Counted from the first letter of the stretch, positions 34,398 through 43,063 are shown. The stretch is DNA of 64,000 nt from Mucilaginibacter sp. (GCA_031292485.1 JARLHA010000043.1:62001-126000), one strand, 5' to 3'. Program-made: numbers and translations. The notes: generated from the sequence alone by a model not told the origin.

Positions 34398-34541
34398 TTA
34401 GTTTACCGCATTCATCATCATGTGGGTATAGGTAACAATTGTAGTTGTATCCGTTATTCCCCCAATAGAAACAAGTTCCTTTTTGAATCCATAAACCTGC
34501 CTGGTTTTTAGTTTTTTTAGTTTTTGTCCGGTCGATTTCAT
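34398..34541 (-). CDS. Candidate RiPP precursor peptide (Gly-Gly leader, Thr-rich Cys-free core)
   Basis: A 47-residue frame. Residues 1-28 form a basic leader with Lys/Leu alternation (KLKKLKTRQ at 7-15), aromatic residues Y17 and F19, and FKKELVSIGG ending in Gly27-Gly28, the form of a double-glycine leader. The remaining 19 residues begin ITDTTTIVTYTH and carry six threonines (30, 32, 33, 34, 37, 39), no serine and no cysteine, then three consecutive Met and NAVN. It lies on the same strand as the LanB dehydratase gene, separated from it by a divergent two-component system. A T-rich stretch (TTATTCTTTTTTT) follows the stop. Threonine dehydration by LanB is the obvious hypothesis. Confidence 0.6.
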   Translation of the reverse strand: MKSTGQKLKKLKTRQVYGFKKELVSIGGITDTTTIVTYTHMMMNAVN

Positions 34542-34576
34542 AACTTTTTTGTTTAATTTTTTTAAAAGTTATGAAA
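34536..34576. promoter_or_regulatory. 13-bp inverted repeat spanning two divergent ATGs
   Basis: TTTCATAACTTTT at 34536-34548 and AAAAGTTATGAAA at 34564-34576 are perfect inverted copies with a 15-base AT spacer. A third AAAAGTTAT is at 34592-34600. The left arm contains the precursor start codon. It may be an operator (AAAGTTATG roughly fits a LytTR half-site) or a leader hairpin limiting translation. Confidence 0.45.
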
Positions 34577-34747
34577 GCAGAAACGCAATTAAAAAGTTAT
34601 TACACCAACGCGGTTATGCTATATACCAACTGCATTATTCGCCATACATTTTTTTTATTTTACGACCAAATCAAGAGACACAAGAAAGAAATCAGGTTAT
34701 TTATAAGTCTTTTTTTGTTTAAATAACTATTTTTGGAACTAACCTGA

Positions 34748-35824
34748 ATGAGTAAAAATCCGCCGGTAATGAAAAGACTTGAGTTTGAGAATTTAAAACT
34801 TCATATTATTTTTTGGACAGTATTTATAGTTTATGAATTAACAACGGTTTATATACTTGTCGGCACAATAAGCAGTTTTGGCGATGATATAGGTCATTAT
34901 ATCTTATATATCGCGTTATTTTATTTCAATGCCCATCTAATTCTACCAACTACAACCATCTATAAAAAAGCATCTTACTTTTTGGTCCCCTTAGGTATTA
35001 TTACAGAGCTCGTTCTGTATTTACTTGTAAAGGGTTTATTGTATTATATCTTTTACATTTTCCACGTTCCCGTTATACCGCCTTACACTTCGATAAGTGA
35101 ATTTATTGCCAGTGGCATTTTCAGAGGAATATATTTTGTTGGCCTCAGTACAGGGTATTGGTTTGCAATAACTACGTTTAAAAACACGAAAAAAATTGCC
35201 GATCTCGAAACAATTCAATTGAAAAACGAGCTGCAAAAACAAGAGCTCGAAAAAACGTTACTGGTTACGGAAAACGCTTATTTAAAATCGCAGATCAACC
35301 CGCATTTTTTACTGAATACCCTTAATTTTTTATACAATTCGGTATCTAAATATTCTGAAAAGATAGCCGATAGTGTAATGACTTTATCAGATATTATGCG
35401 TTACGCATTAACCAATGCTGATGACGACGGGAAAGTTTGGTTAGAGTCGGAACTGGATCAAATAAACAATTTTGTTAAATTAAATCAGGCACGATTCAAC
35501 CAACGGCTTAATATTGAACTGGTTATCGAAGGAAAAACTGACGGATTAAGAATTATTCCATTAGTTTTAATTACACTTGTGGAAAACGTATTTAAATACG
35601 GAGATTTGTTGAATGAAAATTATCCTGCAAGGATAATTACAACAATTGATGGCGGCGCTTTAATTTTCATTACTCAAAACCTTAAAAAAAAGAAAGTGGC
35701 TGAACGTGGATACGGTATCGGAATTAAAAATGTAAAAGATCGTTTAGCGATGTATCATCAATATGAATTAATTATTGAGGACCACGAAACCGAATATAAA
35801 TCTATCTTGAAAATCGAACTATAA
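34748..35824 (+). CDS. LytS/YehU-type membrane sensor histidine kinase
   Basis: A 358-residue sensor. Four membrane helices at about 18-38, 48-66, 75-105 and 122-143 leave almost no external domain, so the signal is probably sensed in or near the membrane. A coiled linker leads to the His_kinase domain with SQINPHFLLNTLNFLYNSVS (H186), followed by the N-box LVENVFKYGD and the G-box GYGIGIKNVKDRL. It is cotranscribed with the LytTR regulator 5 bases downstream. A TATTTTTG box (34728-34735) lies just before the start but lacks a good -33 element. Confidence 0.92.
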   Translation: MSKNPPVMKRLEFENLKLHIIFWTVFIVYELTTVYILVGTISSFGDDIGHYILYIALFYFNAHLILPTTTIYKKASYFLVPLGIITELVLYLLVKGLLYYIFYIFHVPVIPPYTSISEFIASGIFRGIYFVGLSTGYWFAITTFKNTKKIADLETIQLKNELQKQELEKTLLVTENAYLKSQINPHFLLNTLNFLYNSVSKYSEKIADSVMTLSDIMRYALTNADDDGKVWLESELDQINNFVKLNQARFNQRLNIELVIEGKTDGLRIIPLVLITLVENVFKYGDLLNENYPARIITTIDGGALIFITQNLKKKKVAERGYGIGIKNVKDRLAMYHQYELIIEDHETEYKSILKIEL

Positions 35825-35829
35825 CCAAT

Positions 35830-36561
35830 ATGAGTACCTGCTATGTGATTGACGACGAGGAACATGCTATTGATACACTGGTCAACTATATCAATAAACT
35901 CCCGGGTTTGAATTTGGTGGGCACATCCCTCAATCCATTAAACGCCATTGATGAGATAACCAATACAATACAGGTTGATATCGTTTTTCTGGACGTTGAT
36001 ATGCCCGAAATATCCGGGCTTGATGTAGCCGACATTATCTCACCACATACTGCGGTAATATTCACGACGGCCTATCCTAATTATGCTGTACAAGCTTTTG
36101 AAAAAAATGGATCCGACTTTTTATTAAAACCTATATCATTTGAACGTTTTACCAAATCGGTAACGAAGGTGCAGAACCTTATACGGTCAAAGAAAGTAGC
36201 TGAAACCCATCATGAAGATGAACAGTTTTTCATAAATCCCGGAATTAAGGGAAGAATTATTCAGCTGAGTTATTCTGAAATTATTTACATTGAAGGTTTA
36301 AAAAACTACGTTATGCTATACACGGTTGACGGTAAGCATATTACTTATTTATCCATGCGGGAAATTGAAAAGCTGTTGCCGACGTCGCGTTTTACAAGGA
36401 TTCATAAATCTTATATTGTCAGCATCGAAAAAATCAAGTCGATCGACGGCAATAATGTTATACTATCGCCATCGATTGAACTGCCCATCGGAATTTCATT
36501 TAAAGATAGTTTCATTCAACTGATTAACAGCCGGACGCTTAGAAGCGGGCGCAAAGTTTAG
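35830..36561 (+). CDS. LytTR family response regulator
   Basis: A 243-residue regulator. Receiver domain at 1-120 with the acidic pair at residues 8-9, phospho-acceptor D55 (VFLDVDMPE), Thr in FTTAYPN and Lys in LLKPISF. LytTR DNA-binding domain at about 140-240 (IIYIEGLKNYVMLYT; FTRIHKSYIVSIEKI). Such pairs often control nearby peptide or envelope genes. The last 66 bases overlap the 3' end of the convergent lanB gene. Confidence 0.94.
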   Translation: MSTCYVIDDEEHAIDTLVNYINKLPGLNLVGTSLNPLNAIDEITNTIQVDIVFLDVDMPEISGLDVADIISPHTAVIFTTAYPNYAVQAFEKNGSDFLLKPISFERFTKSVTKVQNLIRSKKVAETHHEDEQFFINPGIKGRIIQLSYSEIIYIEGLKNYVMLYTVDGKHITYLSMREIEKLLPTSRFTRIHKSYIVSIEKIKSIDGNNVILSPSIELPIGISFKDSFIQLINSRTLRSGRKV

Positions 36562-39500
36562 TAGTTCTCTATCCTTACGAGCTTTAACCGAAAGATAATA
36601 CTTATAGAGCAGGTAGTATATGATAAACTCCTGACTGCGTTGTTTCTCGTTAAAAAGCCTGTTTAAATGCATGTGAATAATATCAGCTGCCAGTTTCATG
36701 ACTTTCCCGGGGAAAAATAACTGCGCGTTTGTTTTTAACAGGCTCAATGACTTCAGGTACGAGTTGTACTCTTTCTTACCCGCAATCCCGATGATCTGCG
36801 CCTGGTTTTTTTTCATATTATTGATGAACGCTGAATATTCCCGGTATTTGTTATCCAATTGCATTTTCACCTGTTTACTGTCATCAAACTCGTGCTTCAT
36901 GTTTTCGTGGATATTTTTCAAAAGGTATATCCTGCTGGAATATTCAGGGAAAAAAATCTCAAGCAACGCATCTGCCGATAAAAGGGCCAGGTGCAATTCT
37001 GAAAAATCAAATGCCCCGGTACTGATGTTTTTGAGATATGTAGACACAAGTTCGCTACTGGCGTTAAATGCATTTTCAGCATAAACTATTGTTTCTGCGC
37101 CATATCTTTCAATTTCCCGTTTATAAGTATCCAACAACAGGTTATTTATGATCCCTTTTTCAACATAAGTACGAATTTTTTTTTCGAAGTATCTAACAAC
37201 AGTTGCCGTATCATCCGGGTTCGTTTGAATCCTTATCCGTAGATGGTTATCCGGGTCATTATATCTGATAAAATACCAGCTTTTTAGAATGTTTTGTTTT
37301 TTTAAGCCTGCTATAATATTCCTTACGCATTTGGTGAGGATATTATTTGAGGTTGCCGGATGGCAATAGATCTTCAAATACACCCATTCATCTCCGGGCA
37401 GGTAAACCCTTTTTACTTTATTTTTTTTACGTTCCAGCCGCCCTAATGCGCTTTTGATATAGGTCACGTCGCGCGAAAATACAGCAGTTATAAATTGTCC
37501 CGCAAATGGCTTTCCATCATGGTTACAAACATCCGTGGTTTCGTCAAGGAACACTTCCTGTAAAACAACCAGGGGCTTGTTTTTTATAATCTTAATAAAA
37601 AGTTCTATAGACCCTGAATCTGAATGGTCAAACAATAGTTGGTTATCGCCTTCAGTTAATGCAAAATGCCTTTTGAGCCTGATCTTTTCGCTAATTTTAA
37701 AAAAATTGTCTTCAGAGCCGTTTCCGTCAGATATTTCAGCAATTTCCTCCACGTTTAACACCCAAGTCGCCGGGAACAGGATACAATTTTTATATTCAAC
37801 CCTCGGGTAGTAACTAAGGCCGGGTAGTAGCGTCCTTAAATCAAAATTAAAATTAAATTTAAGACCCTGGTATTGCATATCACATAAAAACATAAATATC
37901 GACAGTTCGCTTCTGCCATAGTTAAATGCCGAACTCAGCCTTGGTATTACAATTTTGTTATACTTTTTTGACCTTAAAATAATGTTATTATCAACAATTG
38001 AAATTGTAAGGTCGGAAAGGCTTATGATATTCCGTCTTCTTAGGGTGGAGTGTACCCCGATAGGAATCTCAAATGCCCTTATACCTGAGTTTGAATTTAT
38101 ATTGGCCGCATGCTCGTCATTAAAACACGAGATTTCCGCAAAAATAACTTCATCATTAGATTTTTCTTCAACCGCAGCTATTCGTTGAACCTCCTCTAAA
38201 ACTTTTTCACTAAACAATGTAAACCTGCCGAGCAGCGCTGTGGCAGTACACCCACCTGCCTGCTCAATCCAAACTTTATCACCAAACAACCTGAAAACTA
38301 CTGAAAAACTGGGAGGTGCTTTTAATTCGGATGGCGCTTTTAATTTTTCAAGTTCCTTATCTGTTATTAAAATAGGTTCATCGTTTTTTGTTCTTAAAAA
38401 CTTAGATAAAAAGAATTCATGAATTTGGGTCCAGGTAAAATTCAGGCTGTTTGATTGCAGATCCAATTGTATCCCGTCCAATAATTCGCTCGTTACCAGA
38501 TTGGTCTCCAATCCTTCATAACCTATTCCCGATTCTCTGTCAAGCGCCTGCAAAAACGGCACTTCCTGGTCTTCAAACCTGGCTTTAAACTTGCCTTTAA
38601 AATCTATCAGCGCTTTTGGAGTTGCATCGGAAGTGATCACTTTCAAACAGTTTAATCCCTCCTTTATAAATACCTGGTATTTAGGGTCAATTGTTGATTT
38701 GGTTTCCCTTTCATAACCAACATAAAACATGGATTTAAATTTCGTTTTGGAAAGCTGATATAAATGATTTTCGGAAAGAGCCTTGATATCCATGTCCTGC
38801 TTAAAGCAAATTTTATTAATCAGGCCATTGTACATTGAAATTTCCCGTGCAAGTTCACTGTTATATTTCCTGGCATTTGCTACGGCAACCACCCGGGAAA
38901 AATATTTTTCCCCGGACATGTTCGGAGAAAGTTCAGATACAAGAAGCCCTTCGCTAATCAAGTCCTTTACATAAGCTTTAACATCTTCGGTTTCGTCGAT
39001 AAAAGTGTTTAACCATAATACTACTTCAGAAACTTTTTTTCCTTCATTGCAAAAATTCAATAACTTGTTTAACAATCTGTCTGTTTGAAAAGAGTTAATG
39101 AAAAAGTCTGTCTTTTTTTTATTTATATCATAGCTTGTTGTAAGGTATCGTTTTTCGTTTTGGATGGTGTAAATTGAATCGTTTGTATAATATTTTACAT
39201 TGCTAAACTCTCCTGTCCTTTCCATTCGCCTGGCGATGTCGGCCGTGAATTGAAAATCAGGGTTTACATACACTTCTCCACGCTCTTCTAAAACGCATTT
39301 TCCGGAAATGTTTAATGAGTTCCAGCTAGTGGAGCTAAATGCCGAAAACATACCGAATGGTGTTGGCCGGTAGCACATCCTGTTAAAATATTTGTGAAGG
39401 CTCGTTTTAACTTTTTTGTCGAGATTGTAATAGTCAAAACCACAGCGTTCCAATTCGAGATAGAGGCTTTCACTTGCAAAAAAAATAGCTGATTGAAAAA

Positions 39501-39603
39501 ATTGTGTTTTCAGCAATCCAGCCATAATTTCGGGTTTATAATCCTTGTAACTAAGGGCCGGAGTTCTTAAAAACAAATAAGGATTAAAATCAAGATTAAA
39601 CAT
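36496..39603 (-). CDS. Full-length lantibiotic-type dehydratase (LanB)
   Basis: A 1035-residue class I lanthipeptide dehydratase, which glutamylates Ser/Thr of a precursor from Glu-tRNA and then eliminates glutamate to give dehydro residues. N-terminal glutamylation region (about 1-690) includes PYLFLRTPALS, YRPTPFGMFSAFS and the FNYGRSELSIFMFLCDMQYQ segment. C-terminal elimination domain (about 740-1020) has WVYLKIYCHP, WYFIRYNDPDNHLRIRI and YKREIERYGAETI. Both halves are present, so it is not a split thiopeptide enzyme. No LanC cyclase, protease or transporter gene is in the window. The candidate substrate is the peptide at 34398-34541. It shares 66 bases with the convergent LytTR gene. Confidence 0.9.
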   Translation of the reverse strand: MFNLDFNPYLFLRTPALSYKDYKPEIMAGLLKTQFFQSAIFFASESLYLELERCGFDYYNLDKKVKTSLHKYFNRMCYRPTPFGMFSAFSSTSWNSLNISGKCVLEERGEVYVNPDFQFTADIARRMERTGEFSNVKYYTNDSIYTIQNEKRYLTTSYDINKKKTDFFINSFQTDRLLNKLLNFCNEGKKVSEVVLWLNTFIDETEDVKAYVKDLISEGLLVSELSPNMSGEKYFSRVVAVANARKYNSELAREISMYNGLINKICFKQDMDIKALSENHLYQLSKTKFKSMFYVGYERETKSTIDPKYQVFIKEGLNCLKVITSDATPKALIDFKGKFKARFEDQEVPFLQALDRESGIGYEGLETNLVTSELLDGIQLDLQSNSLNFTWTQIHEFFLSKFLRTKNDEPILITDKELEKLKAPSELKAPPSFSVVFRLFGDKVWIEQAGGCTATALLGRFTLFSEKVLEEVQRIAAVEEKSNDEVIFAEISCFNDEHAANINSNSGIRAFEIPIGVHSTLRRRNIISLSDLTISIVDNNIILRSKKYNKIVIPRLSSAFNYGRSELSIFMFLCDMQYQGLKFNFNFDLRTLLPGLSYYPRVEYKNCILFPATWVLNVEEIAEISDGNGSEDNFFKISEKIRLKRHFALTEGDNQLLFDHSDSGSIELFIKIIKNKPLVVLQEVFLDETTDVCNHDGKPFAGQFITAVFSRDVTYIKSALGRLERKKNKVKRVYLPGDEWVYLKIYCHPATSNNILTKCVRNIIAGLKKQNILKSWYFIRYNDPDNHLRIRIQTNPDDTATVVRYFEKKIRTYVEKGIINNLLLDTYKREIERYGAETIVYAENAFNASSELVSTYLKNISTGAFDFSELHLALLSADALLEIFFPEYSSRIYLLKNIHENMKHEFDDSKQVKMQLDNKYREYSAFINNMKKNQAQIIGIAGKKEYNSYLKSLSLLKTNAQLFFPGKVMKLAADIIHMHLNRLFNEKQRSQEFIIYYLLYKYYLSVKARKDRELLNFAPASKRPAVNQLNETIFK

Positions 39604-39644
39604 AGGTTAATAGTCTTTAATTAGGGTTAATAAGGAGGTTAAAA
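39604..39644. promoter_or_regulatory. Direct repeats GGTTAATA before lanB, possible LytTR sites
   Basis: AGGTTAATA at 39604-39612 and GGGTTAATA at 39624-39632 are spaced by 20 bases, with a third GGTTAAAA at 39637-39644. LytTR regulators bind 9-base direct repeats about two helical turns apart, so these could be targets of the adjacent regulator. They lie in the lanB leader next to its start codon. Confidence 0.35.
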
Positions 39645-40130
39645 GTTAACACAAAAACTCTAAAAATATATCTATATTTAATATTTCATCTTCTGAAAAA
39701 GAGAAATTAAATATCAAAAGTTAATGCATTTCAAGCATTTAACAGATAAAGGGGAATCTGTTAAACATATTAAAACTAAATAAATTTAACTAAATGTTTT
39801 ACACAATATCATCCTATAGGGGCACGCTTTTCCAATAAATGACAATTTAACTTTCAAGTAATATCCGAGAAGAGCAAGCCTGTTTTCAACAGAAAATATT
39901 AACCAATAAGTATAGACAATTTCGATTAAAATCAACAGCCGGCACATCAGAACTTAGTGTTCATGCGTATTTGAAAAACGTGCCTGCTAAATCCGGCTTT
40001 ATAGTCACAATTAAAACCAGGCCAGGTAGCGACGGCGTGTCTTATAACTCAACGCATGCAATTCCTAAAAGTGGTGTCTGTAAATTTTATTATATTGCAG
40101 CCAACTTATTTATTACGATTATATATTGAG
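39645..40130. other. Divergent intergenic region between lanB and the fatty-acid operon
   Basis: About 490 bases that must carry promoters for both directions. The plus strand is open from 39851 to the TGA at 40127-40129 without an ATG and with no recognisable family. I see no other structure. Confidence 0.4.
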
Positions 40131-40852
40131 ATGGAGAAAAAAAAATATTAATTACAGGTGCCAGTAAAGGTTTGGGGTTGGCAATCTCCAAAAAACTTTC
40201 ATCGGAATATGAATTAATATTACATGCATCCAAAAAGGAGAGTTTTACGCATATTGAACCCGGAAGCCAACTTTTATGCGCTGACTTTACTGATAGCCAG
40301 CAGCTTGCTGACTTTTGCAAACAACTAAAGAAGGATCATGGCGACTCGCTGTACGGCGTGATAAATAATGCCGGCCTAACCTATGATAAACCCTTGAATT
40401 TTCAACCCGAGAGAGAGATTGATGCCATGCTCAATGTAAACTTAAGGGCGCCGATAATGATATGCAAAACCGCCATAAAAATATTTGGGTTATTAAACAG
40501 GGGCGTTATCATCAATATTAGTTCGGTTGTAGGCGAAAGCGGCAATGCATTTCAATCTGTATACGCTGCAACAAAAGCAGGCCTGGTGGCACTTTCCAGG
40601 TCACTTGCGCAAGAAGCAGCAGCATTAAACGATAGTCATCATATCCGGGTACTTAGTGTTTCGCCGGGCTTTATTGAAACGGATATGACTGCGGGGATTC
40701 CTGAAAAGATAAAAGAAAAATATTTAAATTTAATACCTGCAAAACGTTTCGGAAACGTTGATGATGTAGCCGATACAATAGCGTTCCTGCTTTCAGACAA
40801 GGCATCTTACATAAATGGAACAAATATCCACATCAACGGCGGCTTAATATGA
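40131..40852 (+). CDS. SDR-family 3-oxoacyl-ACP reductase (FabG-like) with a frameshifting A9 tract at its start
   Basis: The protein is a classical short-chain reductase: cofactor motif ILITGASKGLG, NNAGLTYDKP, and catalytic Ser plus Tyr/Lys in SSVVGESGN and SVYAATKAG, ending INGTNIHINGG. It should reduce a beta-ketoacyl-ACP. The motif frame has no start codon between a TGA at 40127 and the TTG at 40172, which would cut into the NAD(P) motif. The ATG at 40131 (ATG GAG then nine A) is one base out of frame. With one more A it would read MEKKKILITGASKGLG, the normal start. So either slippage restores the frame, or the tract is phase-variable, or there is a sequencing error. It is the first gene of the coupled operon. 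Confidence 0.8.
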
Positions 40853-41442
40853 TCGATAACAGAGACACTTTTTTGGATGTTATAAAAAACGGTGATCTGT
40901 TACAAATACATCCCAGCCAGATGCTTTTGCACGGCCCTACCAAACGTCTGTTGGATAATTACCACTGGCATTCGCCCAATAAAGGCATTGTGGCCAGTTA
41001 TACGCCTAAAAGCCGCGATGTTGAAGATCATTTCGGTGTATTCAGGGGAGTGGACCAGATTGAGGCTTTCGCGTTGGCAACCGTAGTTTCATGCGCAACT
41101 TTTTTAGAATGCCGTAAAAACAATTTCATGCCCGACGAATTAAAGGAAAAATTTATCCCGGCCTTTATTAGCATCGGCAATGTAAATTTTCATTATTACC
41201 TGGAAGAAGGCGACACATTTATCAGCATGGGGAATATTACTTTTTACAAATGGCGGCAGATGGTATGTGACGGGCGCATTTATAAAGTACCCAAAGGGCT
41301 GGATTTAAATGATTATTTTAGTAATTTCAGTGAAGAACGTTTATTAAAATATGATATTAGCGGCGATTTTAAATTAGTAGCCGAATTGCACGATATTACA
41401 GGCAGGGCAATATTAAGAGAACTTTTTAAAAAAAATGAATAA
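40849..41442 (+). CDS. Hotdog-fold 3-hydroxyacyl-ACP dehydratase-like protein (FabA/FabZ-like)
   Basis: A 197-residue protein with a FabZ-like core: EDHFGVFRGVDQIEAFALAT at about residues 62-81 places the catalytic His (DHF) and Glu (QIEAFA) as in 3-hydroxyacyl-ACP dehydratases, although the Pro-Gly motif between them is altered (VFRGV). FISIGNVNFHYYLEEGDTF continues the sheet. The C-terminal 60 residues are an extension I do not recognise. The start overlaps the reductase stop (ATGA), and its TAA overlaps the ACP start by one base (TAATG). Confidence 0.7.
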   Translation: MIDNRDTFLDVIKNGDLLQIHPSQMLLHGPTKRLLDNYHWHSPNKGIVASYTPKSRDVEDHFGVFRGVDQIEAFALATVVSCATFLECRKNNFMPDELKEKFIPAFISIGNVNFHYYLEEGDTFISMGNITFYKWRQMVCDGRIYKVPKGLDLNDYFSNFSEERLLKYDISGDFKLVAELHDITGRAILRELFKKNE

Positions 41443-41711
41443 TGGAAAGACAAGAAATACTTGATGGTTTACTGGAAGTACTGAAAACGATCAGAACTAT
41501 TGATCCGCAAAAGCTGGTTGGTGTTACTGAAGAAACAGACTTTCTGACTGATTTAAGCACCCCATCAACAGAATTGATTAACATTGCCGCTAAAGTGGAA
41601 AATAAATTCGATATCGAGTTTGAAGATGACGACATTGACCATATGGGTTCAAAAGTGAAAGATATTATCGACCTGATTATTATGGTTAAGGCAAGAGGCG
41701 AAAACAAATAG
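41442..41711 (+). CDS. Acyl carrier protein with atypical attachment motif
   Basis: An 89-residue acidic four-helix carrier protein. The usual DSL around the phosphopantetheine Ser reads PST here (P41-S42-T43); spacing to helix II (VENKFDIEFEDDDI) identifies S42 as the attachment Ser. S39 two turns earlier is a less likely alternative. The altered motif suggests recognition by a dedicated transferase, and an AcpS-type enzyme is encoded four genes downstream (43866). It is translationally coupled to both neighbours. Confidence 0.85.
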   Translation: MERQEILDGLLEVLKTIRTIDPQKLVGVTEETDFLTDLSTPSTELINIAAKVENKFDIEFEDDDIDHMGSKVKDIIDLIIMVKARGENK

Positions 41712-41713
41712 AG

Positions 41714-43063
41714 ATGCAGGTTACAGGTAGAAAAGTGGCAGTTGTTGGTATGGGCGGGGCTTTCCCCACCTGTAAAAACCTGGACGAGTTTGATCGTAAG
41801 TTATTCTCCAATCAAAGTTTGATAAGAGAATGGGACCTGGCAATGCAATATAACAAGCAAATCAGGTCGACCGTTTCGGGATTCATTACAGACGACGAAA
41901 TGGACCTGGAAGCTGTTCTTGCCCCTATCGTTGAAAGATATCCTGAGACATATATTGATAAGCTGGGCAGAATCCCGGATGGCAACCTGTCGACTGCTGA
42001 CCTGGGTAGCATCTGGACCATGCTTGGGGCACAGGATGCTGTTAAAATGGCCGGATGGACGACCAAAGAAACCCAATCAGAAGAAACCGGGGTTGTGGTA
42101 GGTTCGGGCGGTGCCGGCAACCAGATATTAAGGGTGGCCTGGCACTATTTTTTTCAGATGGGAAAAAAGGCGAGGATAGCCGGCGCACACACCGTCGACC
42201 GTAGTATGTCGTATCGCGAAGCCGCCAATATATCATGCCTGTTAAAAACAAAAGGGGTTTGTGAATCCATCACCTCTGCCTGCGCAACGGGGCTCGGCAA
42301 TATTGGCCATGCATACCGTCTTATAAAGTTCGGCTTGCAGGACCGTGTGATAGCCGGCGGCGTTGAAGGCACCGCACTGGAAACTTTTATTGGCTTTGAC
42401 GGGATGATGATCCTTTCAAAAGGATTTAGCCCGGCTGAAAGTTCAAGGCCTTTTGATATGGAGAGGAACGGTTTTGTGTGCTCATTCGGTGCCGGTATAG
42501 TTGCATTGGAAGAATACGAAATGGCCAAAGCACGCGGCGCCAATATACTGGGGGTAATTGATAGTTATTTTAACAACTCGGATGGTGACGGCGATATGTT
42601 TTACCCATCCTTTGCCGGCCAGCAAAGGCTTTGGAAGGGATTGATGCCTGATAAGGGCCTGCGCCCCGATGTGGTAAAAATGCACGGCACATCAACCCCG
42701 GTTGGTGATTCTGTAGAATTGCTGAGCGTGGTAGACACACTGGGCGAGGAAGGGTACCATATGTCTGCGCCAAAATCACAATTCGGGCATATGCTTGGCG
42801 GTGCTGGCGCGGTAGAGTTTATTACCGCCTTACTGATGCTGAAAAACCAGAAAGTACTCCCCTGTTTAAACTCAAACACGCTGAACCCGGAGCTGGAAGT
42901 CTTTCAAAAAACAGACTACTGGAACGGACCCGGCAAACCACTCGCCGCTTACAGGAATTTGGTACCGCAATTTGCATTTGAAAAAGAAATAAACAGAATT
43001 GCCTGTTTAAATTACGGTTTTGGCGGGACAAATAGTGCAATGATGGTTTCAAGGAACATTTAG
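41714..43063 (+). CDS. Beta-ketoacyl-ACP synthase (FabB/FabF-like)
   Basis: A 449-residue thiolase-fold ketosynthase for C-C chain extension. The active-site Cys is C190 in SITSACATGLG, the two His are in VKMHGTSTPVGD and KSQFGHMLGGAG, and the C-terminal Gly-rich strand is NYGFGGTNSAM. A 50-residue segment after the first strand (QYNKQIRSTVSGFITDDEMD) matches the FabB/FabF cap. There is no chain-length-factor partner, so this is not a type II aromatic PKS or aryl-polyene locus. It starts 2 bases after the ACP stop. Confidence 0.92.
   Translation: MQVTGRKVAVVGMGGAFPTCKNLDEFDRKLFSNQSLIREWDLAMQYNKQIRSTVSGFITDDEMDLEAVLAPIVERYPETYIDKLGRIPDGNLSTADLGSIWTMLGAQDAVKMAGWTTKETQSEETGVVVGSGGAGNQILRVAWHYFFQMGKKARIAGAHTVDRSMSYREAANISCLLKTKGVCESITSACATGLGNIGHAYRLIKFGLQDRVIAGGVEGTALETFIGFDGMMILSKGFSPAESSRPFDMERNGFVCSFGAGIVALEEYEMAKARGANILGVIDSYFNNSDGDGDMFYPSFAGQQRLWKGLMPDKGLRPDVVKMHGTSTPVGDSVELLSVVDTLGEEGYHMSAPKSQFGHMLGGAGAVEFITALLMLKNQKVLPCLNSNTLNPELEVFQKTDYWNGPGKPLAAYRNLVPQFAFEKEINRIACLNYGFGGTNSAMMVSRNI

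Noticed and set aside
34571..34726. A 51-residue plus-strand frame divergent from the candidate precursor, starting in the inverted repeat
   Set aside because: It has no leader or core features, a hydrophobic low-complexity end and no family resemblance; its start is explained by the inverted repeat.
36496..39603. Split thiopeptide-type dehydratase
   Set aside because: Both glutamylation and elimination regions are in one protein and no cyclodehydratase or azoline genes are nearby.
39851..40129. A 92-codon open stretch in front of the FabG-like gene in the same frame
   Set aside because: It has no ATG, ends in TGA before the reductase, and the translated sequence matches nothing I know.
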